Of a DNA stretch of 40,614 nucleotides, positions 28,493-38,925 are shown piece by piece (the stretch's first letter is position 1; each line of letters starts with the position of its first letter). Below the pieces are notes generated by a model that was not told where the DNA came from, ran no database searches, and worked only from the letters and a program-made list of their open reading frames with translations. The stretch is from the NCBI GenBank assembly GCA_003427395.1, contig BFEA01000350.1, positions 556,816 through 597,429 of the forward strand. The letters are read 5' to 3'. The position numbers were made by a program, and so were the translations under genes. This DNA comes from Chara braunii. Lineage: Eukaryota > Streptophyta > Charophyceae > Charales > Characeae.

Positions 28493-30138
28493 GTGATAGA
28501 AATCCTAAAGACGTGCGATAAGGCTAAAGCTTTCAGCGACGCGGAGCGCGGTAGGGTTGACCCTCGTTACGCTAAGCCAACAAGGATTTATACGATTCCA
28601 CATGTTCCATGGAATGACGCAGGATGGAAATACGCCCAGAAGGAGAAGGAAGAGGTTATCGCTTTCCTGAAAGAAAAAATGGCTTCTCATGTTGCAGAGC
28701 TATCTGACAGCGCTTATGTTAATCGATGGTTCTTCCTACGAAAGCCGAATGGTAAGATCAGGTGGATCAAGGACCTTCAGAAGGTCAACGCGGTGACGAT
28801 TCGAGACGCAGGCTCCGTGCCTCAAGCCGACTTGGTGGCTGAAGACGCTGCGGGCAGGTTGATTTATTCAATCTGTGATTTGTTCTCAGGCTAAGACGAG
28901 GTACTGCTTGATCCCAGGGACAAACACCTCACACAATGCACACGCTATTGGGACTGATACAGATGATGGTCGTCCCTATGGGTTGGACTAATGGGGTAGT
29001 CGTTTTTTCAGAGAGCAATGGTAGCCGTCCTCAAGGACTTTATTCCTGACAAGGTTGAAATTTTTTTTGATGACTTCCCTATAAAAGGACCCGTAAAGAA
29101 AGATGAGATAAAATTTGTACCAGGAGTTAGGAGATTCGTCGAGCAGCACCTCACCGATATTTGCGCGGTACTTGAGCAGTTAGACGATGCAAATTTGACG
29201 GTCAGCAGAACAAAGAGCCGGTGGGCTGTCTCGACTATTAAGATCTTAGGCTTTATCTGCGACTCGAGAGGACGCCGAGCGGATCCTGCAAAGCTAGACA
29301 AACTCCTAAATTGGTCGTCGCAATTGCATAGTGCTACTAAGGTCCGTCAATTTCTGGGAGTAGTCGGTTACTGGCGGATTTTCATACGCAGATATGCGGA
29401 GAAGGCTGAGCCATTGAGGGTACTCCTTCGGAAGACTGAGAAATTCTACTGGGACTCTTCCCAGGAACTCGCAATGCAAGAGCTTAAAGATGAATTTAAG
29501 GAGGGAGGGCACGTACTGGGCGTGCCTTTCTTTGATGATGAGGCCAGGAGACCATTCATAGTATCCACGGATGCTGGACCTTGTTCAGTTGGTGGGCTGC
29601 TATCTCAAAAGGACGCTGAAGGGAAGGAAAGACCGTTAAGATTTGAGAGTATGACACTTAATACGGCTGAGCGTAACTACAGTCAATTCAAGAAGGAAGT
29701 GTTAGCTGTTCTGCGGTGTCTAGACACGTTCAGACACTATATCTATGGGCGACGGTTCATCTTGAGAGTAGATCCTACAGCGGTTGCCTCTAGCCTTCAG
29801 AAGGACTTTAGCCTGACGGACCCGACCATCGCACGATGGTTAATACGGATTCGACTCTATGATTACACAGTAGAGAGGATATCGGGTACTGGAAATGCCA
29901 TGGCGGATGGGCTTTCTCGGATCCCTCTTGAGGCCGAGCGCCCAATAGTAGCTGGAGCCCTGACAATGGTGGAGCCGAGACGCGCCAATCGATTTCTGGT
30001 TAACCTTTACGAGAGCAAATACCGAACGATCGGGCTACACATGTCAGGGGAAGAGAGTCAAGATTCAGATATCCGGAGACAAGCGGCCCAGTACTGCCTT
30101 AGAGCGGAGCATCTATTCCTGAGACCAGTCGGATCGGG
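28493..30138 (+). pseudogene. pol: reverse transcriptase and RNase H, large element
   Basis: RT motifs in order: WFFLRKPNGKIRWIKDLQKVN; motif A SICDLFSG with its Asp, followed by an in-frame TAA at 28892-28894; then a one-base loss near 28936 and a one-base gain in the T-run near 29005, between which LLGLIQMMVVPMGWTNG is read in another frame. Motif C follows as FFDD (29063-29074) where YxDD is usual, then RVKQFLGVVGYWR-type thumb sequence (29344). RNase H starts at STDAGPCSVGGLL, has NTAERNYSQFKKEVLAVL and RVDPTAVASSL, and ends at ADGLSRI. The frame shifts once more in the G-run near 30136, before integrase. The content is typical of Ty3/Gypsy pol, though it is not translatable as it stands. 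Confidence 0.85.
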
Positions 30139-31659
30139 GATGCCCTGCGAGCAGTCTGTGATCCTAAGGAGAGGCAGACGATAATTGCGAAGCTCCACGA
30201 CGGGGTAGCCGGGGGACATAGAGGAGTCAAAGGGACCTACGAAAAGGGACGCAGGCTGTACTGGTGGGAAGGACAGTATAAAGACGTCGAGAGATACTGT
30301 ATAACCTGCGAGGAGTGTCAGAAGAGAGCTCTTGTGAAATACAAAGAGTCACTCCATCCATCCTATCCGAGCAGGCCAGGAGAGAAGGTACACATCGATC
30401 TGGTGAAGATGCCAAAAGGAGTAGGCAATATGAACTACGTCGTGAGCATACGAGACGACTTCACTGGGTTCATGGACGGTAGACCTATCAGAAGTAAGAC
30501 GGCAAGGGAAGTGAAGAACTTCGTCCTAGAGTACTTATCTAGGTATGGTTGTGTCAGCAAGATAGTGATGGACAGAGGGGCGGAACTTCTAACAGACGAG
30601 GTTCATAGTGTGTTCAAGAGAGCTGGGGCGAGAGTTTCGATAGCCACCGCCTACCACCCACAATCGAACTCTCCAGTAGAAAGGGGACACCAGACTCTGA
30701 TAGCGTCACTATCCAAATGGTGCAAAGGTAAGGACAGTGATTGACGACGATATTTTCGATACGCAATATGGGCGGACAACGTCACGGTCCGGGCTAGCAC
30801 TGGATACCCACTATACACCTTGTGGTTTGGGCGGCATTGCCCGCTCCCCATAGAGTTCCACGTCGATAGCTGGACAACCGTCGACTGGGCGGAGAAGATG
30901 TCTAGAGAGGAACTCGTAGCTGCCCGAACAAGACAGATAGCTTACGGTTTGGAAGACAACCTTATGACAGCGATAGATCGTCTGGCAGTGGAGAGGGACA
31001 AAGGTAAAGAGAGATGGGATAAGAGCGTGCGAATCAGGAAAGTGAGGGTGAGCGTAGGAGATATGGTCCTTCTCTACGACGCAACATTGGAGAGGAGCTG
31101 GACCGGAAAACTCGCCAACAGATGGATGAGACCTTACAAAGTGGTTGAGGCGCTCGACTGGGGTGCCTATATGATAGCAAAATTGGACGGATCCAAGTGG
31201 AAGGACCCAGTGGCGGGTGCCAGGTTAAAGTTGTTTAGACCCAGGCCAGCACCCACCTTATCGATGGCGAGCCCGAAAGGAAAACGGAAGGCCAAAATGG
31301 AGGAAGGAGCCCCCTCGAGACGATTCAAGGCAGGGGAGAGTTCCAAGAAGAGGAAAAGAATGAAGGAAAGAAAGGTCAAAGGGTTGGCATTAGGAAAAGT
31401 GAAGAAATGGTTATTCGTGCTCAAGAGGGCCAGACAGAGAGTCCACATTAGACAAACTGGCGGGTCGGCACCTTTCTTGGGCCAACGTCAGAAGAAAAAG
31501 AGGATCCTACCAAGTCCAAGAACCCGAAGGAAAAGGAAAGTCAAGAAACATCTTCTTAGCCCCAGAACTCATAACAAACTGCGACAGGAGACAACTAAAC
31601 GTCGGCGTGAGGGTCCTATACGGGCAGTCACCCTGAAGCTCGTCCGCTTCGTTTTATGA
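30139..31659 (+). pseudogene. pol: integrase with basic C-terminal tail, large element
   Basis: One frame runs from 30139 to 31659 with a single TGA at 30742-30744, placed where a Trp codon would fit. The zinc domain reads H-X6-H-X26-C-X2-C (His at 30196 and 30217, Cys at 30298 and 30307). The catalytic core has Asp 30397 (VHIDLV), Asp 30571 (VMDRGAE) and Glu 30679 (SPVERGHQ), i.e. D-X57-D-X35-E, the retroviral/Gypsy pattern. After the stop comes TGYPLYTLWFGRHCPLPIEF and an SH3-like C-terminal part (VSVGDMVLLYDATLERSWTG; RWMRPYKVVEALDWGAYMI). From about 31260 a Lys/Arg-rich tail of some 130 residues follows. I see no chromodomain. The end of pol is the TGA at 31657-31659. Confidence 0.85.
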
Positions 31660-34281
31660 AAGTGGATAGGGTTCGACGGGGGCGTCTAGAAGTGGTCCGG
31701 GCTAACTGTCAGGCGGCCACAAGCAGTGCGCCACCTGAAATCTGTGGCTTTGGGACTTAGGTTCAAAGACAAGTCTTTGTTTTGACGGTACACTTGTTTG
31801 ACCAGGCAGCAAAAATTAGGGGAACTTTGTGCACCCCTGATTTTGGGCGCACTGAACCTTACGAGTAACCCTCAAAGATGGAGAAATGTGTGGCCACACT
31901 CGCCACATCTAGGGACCGTCATATCCGGCCGTTCAGAGCGTTGGACCCGGATTGGCCTGCCGCGGAGAGGTGTCGAGGGAACTGACATCGCCGCAACGTT
32001 TTTGCAGCATACGACCGGGGCCGAAATGAGGCCTCAAATTTTTGTCTATTTTAGTACCATAATTAAAGATGAGGAAAAGAGATAAAGACCAGTAGGGGAG
32101 AACAGAAAAATATAATATCCCTCAATTTCTTTATTTTTCACGACATTTAATTCTAGGGGGAATAACCTTGTTATTTTATGTTCCCGGCAATGAGATTAAA
32201 AACATAGAAAAAGATTAAAAAAAATGTTAAGAGAGAAAATAAACAAAAGGAATTCGGCCATTTATTTAAACTTTCTCGGAATTTAATTTTGGGGAGTTTA
32301 CGGTTAACTTACTATTTCCGACAATAGAATTAAGAAAAATGAAGAATGATTAAAAAGGATGAAAGGGACGGGAATCCATGACTATTTGGAGATTGGCCAA
32401 ATTTCGCCTCGATTACCCGCCATCAGCTCTGACCCCGGATTGATCATTTTCCCTGGAATCTAACAGTTTTCACTGTTGCCGATGGTCGAGGTTCCCTGCG
32501 TCGCTTTCCCTGGTTTGCTTGATTACTAACATTACCGCAATTTGGATGTTCTGAGAGCGGGAGTCGCATGGACAACATGGGGTGGTGCTACCTTGGGTCG
32601 ACAGTATGGTATTTGGCTCGGTACGGATACATGGTTCGGAGAGGTTCGGTATTGTTATGAAGTGGCTCCGTCCTACGGTATCCGACGTGCACGTGGTTCG
32701 GTATGGAGTCGGCGTCAGTTTGTCTCAGGGCTGAGGCCATTACGGTGACTTATACTGTAGTGATTTATTTCCAGGTCTGGGACCACTACGACAGTTGTTT
32801 CGGGTTCGACATCAGTCTATTTCGGGTTCGGTGCTACCGTGATGTCTTGTTTCAACTTCGGCGCCATTACCGTGACTTGTTTTCAGGTTTGGGACACAGC
32901 GGCGATTTATTACCTGGTCCGCGGCCACTACAGCAGTTTATGTCTGGCTCGGAACTGTCACGCCGATTTATTTTCAGAGACGACACCCTCACGGTGGTAT
33001 GTGTCAGGTCCGGCGCCAGCATGGTTCGGAATTGGCACGGCGGCATATTTTCAGGGTCGGAACTACCGCTGCACTACGGCATTTTACGATATTCGACGGG
33101 ATACAGGTTCAGTATTGGCGCAGAATTTACGTGGTATGATAGACTAAGGTTCGGATTTGGTTCGGCATTAGCACGGTGCAGAAGGTTTCGGTGTTGGAAC
33201 TTTCTAGAGCGGTATCCCAGTCCGGTTTCAGGCTGCCGCAATTCAGACTGGTAATTTTCAGGCTCGGTATTGGAAGGGAACAAGTACTCTACTTGCTTCA
33301 TCGTACGGTGTCCTTCATTGGGCTAGTATGGCTACAGGTTCTGGAACAGTCCGAAATGTTGAGTTGGGACAAGCACAGTGCAGAGGGATGGGCATGTCAC
33401 GGTACACTGCAAATCTGATAACTGGCGCGACCAGTTTTGACACGAGTACTCTGCTGCCTGGTTTGGGGCTACTGGACTAGTTAGGGACTGCTGGAGGCTA
33501 CCACACTTATGTACTGGGACTGCAGTCGGTCCTAGTTCCTTGCGCCTTGGATTTGGGTCGACTCCGAAAAACAGGCCCTGAGGCGATTGTGTACCGCTGG
33601 CAAGGACAAGGTTAGTCTTCAGCGGGAAACGGGGTTGGCTGGACTTTTTTTTTTGCTGGCCGGGGTTCTCTGTTCCGAGGCCATATAGGACCACTCTGAG
33701 ACCGTGGAGGGGGAGTGGAGAAGAGCGCTGGAGGAGGCGTGTCAGGCGTTCGTCATCCTCGGATGCAGTTGACGTTCAGTGTAAGTACGGGAAGTCCGGT
33801 GGGGACATAGACAGTTGGTCTGCATCGGAGTGTGTGCAAGGTGTACCCGCGAGCGAGGGATATTTTTTTTCGGAGAACTCGGGGACATGCAAGGTGTACT
33901 CAATCCACTGCTGTAACGGAATGCAGCGGCGAGCTGGGAGTGTGACTACGCGGGGTAGTTACGAGCTGAGGGAGGCGGGCAAGGTGTACCCGACCTCTTC
34001 CGTGCATCGAGACAGGAAAGGGAAAAGGCCGTGCCTGGCGTGCTCAACAGGGGGGCTAGCACGTTTCATCCAACGTGAACAGCGCGCCAGGCGTGCCTTG
34101 CAGCAGCTCTATTCGGGAGCGGAGATGGGTCGACGCGCGTGCTGTTGGGAGGTTGACCGAGGGTGGAGAGACGGATGCGCGGTGAGGTTCGAGGGGCACT
34201 CTGAGGGAGTGAGAGAGACGGCCACCTGCATCGCGTGTTGGGCGCGCACCGCGCGCAGCAACGCGGGTTGGAACGGGGAGA
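31660..34281 (+). other. long 3' region after pol
   Basis: About 2.6 kb without a supported gene. At 31800-32080 one frame is open but shows no motif. At 32150-32228 and 32285-32361 an AT-rich block is repeated (AATT-T-GGGG-A... to ATTAAAAA-GATG). A 30-bp minisatellite occupies about 32730-33290. GCAAGGTGTAC recurs at about 33836, 33890 and 33980. Tat/Ogre-type elements commonly have a long non-coding stretch between pol and the 3' LTR, which would fit. Confidence 0.45.
32730..33290. repeat. degenerate ~30-bp minisatellite
   Basis: Repeats resembling TTTATTTCAGGTTCGGNACC followed by ACTACGGCGG occur back to back, with about 27-31 bases per copy and individual copies strongly diverged. Examples start near 32762, 32847, 32878, 32907, 32938 and 32968. 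The open frames here are products of the repeat. Confidence 0.6.
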
Positions 34282-34349
34282 AGCGAGCACAACGTTGGGG
34301 CGAAAGGAGAAAAAACGAAAGGGACAGAGGACGAGAAGAGAGAAAAGAG
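34282..34349 (+). other. purine-rich tract before right-hand LTR-like repeat
   Basis: The stretch from about 34306 to 34349 is almost entirely A and G (GAAAGGAGAAAAAACGAAAGG... AGAGAAAAGAG). It ends one base before the TGAAGGGG start of the repeat. This is the expected place and composition of a polypurine tract that primes plus-strand synthesis. Confidence 0.6.
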
Positions 34350-35169
34350 TGAAGGGGACGCGTCAACGAGCATGGTGTGGGCCGCTCGTCAGGGGGCTGA
34401 CGAGTGCGATCATCCCTCCCGGTGAGAGTATGGTGGATGGGCGGGAAGGAAGGCTACAACCGCATCACCTGTCGAAGCCGCCGTCGAGTCTCGGGTGAGT
34501 TCAAACCGTAACAGCCAACTTCAACTCAGGGCGTGATCATTGAATCCACCTCGAAACACTGAGGAGATACAATCTGATATTAGGCTTGACTCGCTGTTGC
34601 GTCGCTCCTCTAATCATGAGCGTTGAAAACTGCCCGCTGAGGCAGGTCGAACACATCTTGATTCTAAGCATGACCAGTCTTCGCATTTTTGTTAAAGCAT
34701 GATCTTGAACCTGCCCCGAAAGTGGGGGGGGGGAAATACTCGCAGACCTTTGAGCTGGGCGCGGCCGTTTCACATCTCACACTAATACAGTCATTGCTCT
34801 TCGGATCATGATCATTGAATCTGCCCCGAAAGCAGGGCAGATACATGGAGATTTTTGGCTTGTCTAGCAGCTCCATCGCTCCTCATAACTCATAACATGA
34901 GCCTTGAAACTGCACATGAGAGCGAGACAGATACATGCAGATTTCAGGCTGGGCTTCCCGCTGCATTCTTCCCAGAACTTCATCGCTGAGTCTGACTCCG
35001 AAAACGAGGCTGTTACTTACAGATATTCGGGATGGACGCACCGTTCTGTAAGCCCGGAACTGAGAATATTGAGTTCGCTCTCGAAGACAGACTATTGCAT
35101 CGTATCTGAGTGCTGTTCAGTACACTGAAGCGGTGCCGGCGGGGGTGGAACTGTGAAGGAGTCGAACAG
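34350..35169 (+). mobile_element. right copy of 0.8-kb LTR-like direct repeat
   Basis: Starts TGAAGGGGACGCGTCAACGAG and matches 16320-17100 in the same orientation up to GTCGAACAG. With the purine-rich tract immediately before it, this copy fits the start of a 3' LTR. After 35169 the sequence differs from that after the left copy, so either the LTR ends here or this copy is truncated. I found no convincing 5-bp target duplication: AGGAG lies before the left copy, but GTTCC follows this one. Confidence 0.6.
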
Positions 35170-35177
35170 TTCCACCC
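35144..35177. repeat. perfect 12-bp hairpin at the end of the right repeat
   Basis: GGGTGGAACTGT and ACAGTTCCACCC flank an 11-base loop GAAGGAGTCGA. The left copy of the repeat has the first arm but loses pairing after ACAG, exactly at the end of the homology. The hairpin therefore sits on the junction. Confidence 0.8.
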
Positions 35178-36436
35178 TGCGCGACCCCCGGGTCCCCGCT
35201 TCCGCCCCCCCACCCGCAATTCGTGTAGACCCCCGGGTCCCCTCTTCCACCCCGCGTGACTGTTACCCCCCCCACGTCCGCGCCCCATCATCATCATCAT
35301 CACCAATCTACCCGTGCCCTACCTACCACGCTAACACCCAATCAATAGTAGATAGGATCGCCCCGCCCTCGATTTACATCAAAATTCTTTTCTAGAATCC
35401 ATTTTATATTCTTTTTTTTGTACATTCGAAAATACTGAAACGCATATTCTTTCTCAAACGTATTTTCTTCTTTCGAAATTTTCGAAATACATAGGATTAA
35501 GCATTCTCTCTCGACATTTCATCTTCGAAATTCGAAAATCAGTTTAATCAATTCTTTTTTCGATTTTTTTTTTTCGAAAATTTCAAGAATTAATTAAATT
35601 CTTTTTCAACATTTCTTTTTCATAATTCGAAAACATTCCTTATTCTTTCCGGAATTTTTGTAATTTGGAAAACATTTTAGAATTAATCAAACTCTTCCTT
35701 TTCGTAACTCGAAATACGTTAGAATTTTTTTTTTTCTTTCGACATTTCTTTGAAATTCGAAACTACTTTCAATTCATTCGTTTTTCTTTTCGAAAACTTT
35801 GAAAATATTTTAGACCTAATTTAATTCTTTTTCAACATTTCTTTTTCAAAATATTTCTACTTAATTTTTATTTTATTTTTTTTCCAAAAATTTTAAAAAT
35901 ACGTTAGAATTAATTAAATTCTTTTTTTCAAATATAATTCTAATTAATTTTTTTTCCCAATATTTTAATTCACAATTTTTTTTCGCAATTTTTTTTTCTT
36001 TTGAAATTCAAAACTCTTTTTACAATTCGGAACTTCCTTTCTTTTAAAAATATTATTCTGAACTCCTCAATTAATTTCGACTAAATTCAATTAATTCACG
36101 ACTGAATTAATCTCTTTATTCGAAATTAATTATCCTTTTTCTGAAATGTCGCCATTTTCCTTTGAAAATTTCTTGCCAAATATTTTAAAATTTTCCTCTT
36201 CCTAATTCTTTTCAGAATTTATTCATTTTTCCCCCGTAATTCGAAAATATTTTCTTTTGTAATTTCACGTTTTCTTGTAAATAAATTTAAATCTACATCA
36301 GAATTTATTTTCTCGAAATTAATTAACTCTTTCTGTTCAGCGTTTATTTTTGGAAAAAAAATAAAAAAAAATTGGGGATTATCTTTATCTTTGATTTTAT
36401 TAATAACTAAATAAGGGATTCCCCCCCCCCCTCCAC
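35178..36436. other. AT-rich spacer with TTTCGAAA-like runs
   Basis: The first 110 bases are C-rich with GACCCCCGGGTCCCC twice (near 35183 and 35230) and a short (CAT)n at 35287-35304. From 35380 to 36410 the DNA is strongly AT-rich with many TTCGAAA/TTTTCGAAA motifs and no gene. It ends in a C-run at about 36421-36432 right before a gag ATG. It may contain the leader of the following element. I could not find a primer-binding site. Confidence 0.45.
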
Positions 36437-36792
36437 ATGCCACCACGCCAAACCAAGAACTCCCATCGCGCCGCCTTCGCCGATGCTGCTGCATCCTCCA
36501 CACCCGCTCAGGCTACGTCCTCCACCCCCTCTTCCCCCGACATGGCCGCATCCTCCATCAACATGTCTGACATCCGCATCGACTCAGTCGATAGCATCGC
36601 CCGCAACCTCGCAGGCGAACAACCACCAGCAAACACCGCCACCTCCGACCTTTCTGCCGTCCTCCACGCACTCAACACCTTCCAAACCTTCGTCACCGCC
36701 TCTCTCAACGACATAAAGGCCAGCGTGTCGTCCTTATGCGACCGTGTCACCACGCTCGAAGGGACCACCCCCTCCATCACGGTCGTCACCAC

Positions 36793-36888
36793 CGCGCAAA
36801 CCACTCCAACCCCCACAGTGCAAACCGCTCCAACCTCCACAGTGCAAACCACTCCAACCTCCACAACGCAAAACACTCCCTCCTCCAC
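36793..36888 (+). repeat. 24-bp coding repeat in gag, four copies
   Basis: Units resembling GTGCAAACCACTCCAACCTC plus CACA encode QTTPTPTV, QTAPTSTV, QTTPTSTT and QNTPSSTA. The period of 24 keeps the frame. This is a local expansion in the low-complexity linker. Confidence 0.85.
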
Positions 36889-37510
36889 GGCCGCCTCTAG
36901 CAACACCCCCCCGCCGACCTTCTCCACTCCTACCACCTCTACCGCCATATCCACCAACCCTTCAATCCCCACCATCGTTCCGTTCCCTCCACCTCCGCCC
37001 TCATCCGGCGCATCCAGCACACCGCCTCATTCCTCGCCCATCAAAGTCACCCCTCTTCCCCCCCCGCACTCCCAAACCCTCTCCCAACCCATCATGACCA
37101 CCTCCACCATCCCCACCATCCGTCCCACCTATTCCCAAGTCACCTCTGGGGCCTTCCTCGCAATGCCACAACTTCCCCCCAACTACCTCCTTGAGGACAA
37201 CAACCAAATCGACCACACCTGCTTTGACACCACCCCCGATAACCTCTGCTTCAACACCCTTGTGCAGATCGTTCACCGCGACGGGGAAATCCCCCGTTCC
37301 TTCCGATCTGGAGAAATCATGTCCTTCTCCGGCCTCCCCCACGAGGACGTTTTCCTCTTCCTAACCCAGCTTCAGAACTCATTTCAGCTCCACCACATGC
37401 CCCTTGCCCACTGGCTCCCCATTGCCACCTCCCGCCTCCTCGGCAATGCAGCCAAATGGTGGATGGCTGAAGCTAGCAACCGCCGAGCCTCCGGAGGACC
37501 ACGCCACACC

Positions 37511-37626
37511 TTCCTCCAATGGGCCACCCTCCTCACTGCCACCTTCCGCCCCCAGAAAACCAACTGCCTTCCTCCAATGGGCCACCCTCCTCACTGCCAC
37601 CTTCCACCCCCAGAAAACCATTGACG
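37511..37626. repeat. 58-bp tandem duplication in gag
   Basis: TTCCTCCAATGGGCCACCCT begins at 37511 and again at 37569. The copies differ at about one position (CCGCCCCC against CCACCCCC). Since 58 is not a multiple of three, the duplication itself breaks the gag frame. Confidence 0.9.
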
Positions 37627-38125
37627 ACTACCTTGAACAATTCTGCCATCTCCACCAGACCGGTCCCACGGACCGCTTTGTCCAATACGTCCGCTCCCTC
37701 CGACACCAACTCCCCCACACCATCATCCCCGACTGTGCATTCATTTCCCGCATTAAACGAGTATGCCACAAAGACCTTGCAACCGCCCTCGCCCACGAAC
37801 CCGACATGCCCCTTGCTGACCTCCTCTCTCGCATGCTCCACCACGATCGACTCCTCCACCCCCACCACCAGGCCCCCCCTGGCACCTCCCGCACCCGCTT
37901 TTTCCACCACATCACCCCCGAAGACACCACCTCCATCACTTCCTCAGACGAATTCACCACATCTGACCCGGACGCATCTTTGGATTCACTCGACTCTTCA
38001 TCCCTCACTTCCGAGGAACTCGATGTCGTCCAGTTCATGAGAATGGAGCGCAGAGATCGCAGCTCCCGACCAACTTCATCTAACTCACCCCCGAGGAGCG
38101 CACCTACCTCCAAGTAAAAGGGGGT

Positions 38126-38167
38126 TGCTTCCGTTGTCGCCAATTGGGGCACCAACAAACCAACTGC
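38126..38167 (+). other. CCHC zinc knuckle of gag, element 3
   Basis: C-FR-C-RQLG-H-QQTN-C, a perfect C-X2-C-X4-H-X4-C motif, in frame with the protease that follows. Confidence 0.85.
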
Positions 38168-38925
38168 CCCAACGCCGCACAATTCACCCGCCAATTGCTT
38201 CCTCCAAATGCATCCACTATCACCTTCTCCNATGTTGTTGAGGAACAAGCCCGACACGATCAGCTTGTCCGCTTAGGCAACGAACAACGCCGCCTCAACA
38301 CCATCATCTCCACCGCCAACTCATCTCGTTTCCACCTTAAATTCATCGCTGCCACCCTTGGTGCGTCTACAACTAAGTTCGGGGCCCTCCTCGACATTGG
38401 AGTCACCGATAACTTCATCACCGACGCGTGTGTCCGCAAAGCCGGTCTTACCTCTACCGGCTATGACTCCCCGATCACGATTCGCCTAGGGGACAAAGAC
38501 ACCGCCATCGTAGTAGACCGCACGGTTCCCGAGACCATCATGACCGTTGGAACCCTCCGCAGTCAGGTCTCGTTTGATGTCATGCACTTGATGTGCGACA
38601 TCGTCTTAGGAACCCCGTGGCTGGACCGCTACATGCCATACGCATTCCACCCCAACTTCCTTCGCCTCACCAACCCCCCCGACACAACCATTGACATCCC
38701 CTATCTCCCATATCCGACCTCCCAAGGCTCNGTCACCCCGCACNAATTCCTCCACATGGCTCGNCTAAACCCCNACTCCGCCTACTACTGTCTTGTCCTT
38801 GATCGCGAAAGTCCGAAGGACTTACTCCCGACGGACAAACCCGATCAAGCCCCGCCCTCCAACCCCGCCATCACTTCAATCCTCGACGAGTTCAGGGATG
38901 TTTTCCCGAGTCCTTACCCGCCGCC
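38168..38925 (+). pseudogene. pol: retropepsin-like protease region, element 3
   Basis: In frame with the knuckle. A helical linker (EEQARHDQLVRLGNEQRRL) leads to the protease: LKFIAATLGASTTKFGALLDIGVTDNFITDACV (read in pieces; Asp codon 38393-38395), SPITIRLGDKDTAIVVDR and FDVMHLMCDIVLGTPWLDRY. The triad reads Asp-Ile-Gly, not Asp-Ser/Thr-Gly. Four undetermined bases (38731, 38744, 38764, 38774) fall in the linker after it, plus one at 38231. The frame then runs through [18 protein letters not shown] and breaks near 38915-38930, just before RT. Confidence 0.75.

Larger units (their letters stand above)
36437..38125 (+). pseudogene. gag: Gypsy gag, element 3, with 58-bp duplication
   Basis: Starts at ATG 36437 (MPPRQTKNSHRAAFADAAAS). 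It contains a helical segment LSAVLHALNTFQTFVTASLNDI and a Thr/Pro-rich stretch built of four 24-bp repeats (about 36793-36888, QTTPTST-like). The capsid domain follows (DEIPRSFRSGE-type region, FSGLPHEDVFLFLTQLQNSF, WLPIATSRLLGNAAKWWM, HTFLQWATLLTATFRPQKT). A tandem duplication of 58 bp (37511-37626) then shifts the frame by one. The capsid continues in the new frame (TIDDYLEQFCHLHQTG, FVQYVRSLRHQLP) to 38117. Another shift near 38080 is needed to reach the zinc knuckle. Otherwise it is fairly well preserved and codon use is strongly C-rich. Confidence 0.8.

Noticed and set aside
32703-33254. 183-codon plus-strand frame
   Set aside because: It lies within the 30-bp minisatellite and shows only repeat-derived sequence.
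34056-34373. Open frame on the minus strand ending in MLVDASPS
   Set aside because: It covers the purine-rich tract and LTR start; the same start peptide appears at 16343 only because the LTR sequence is shared.
16315-35161. AGGAG at 16315-16319 and 35157-35161 as target-site duplication
   Set aside because: The second copy lies inside sequence still shared by both LTR-like repeats, so it is not flanking DNA.
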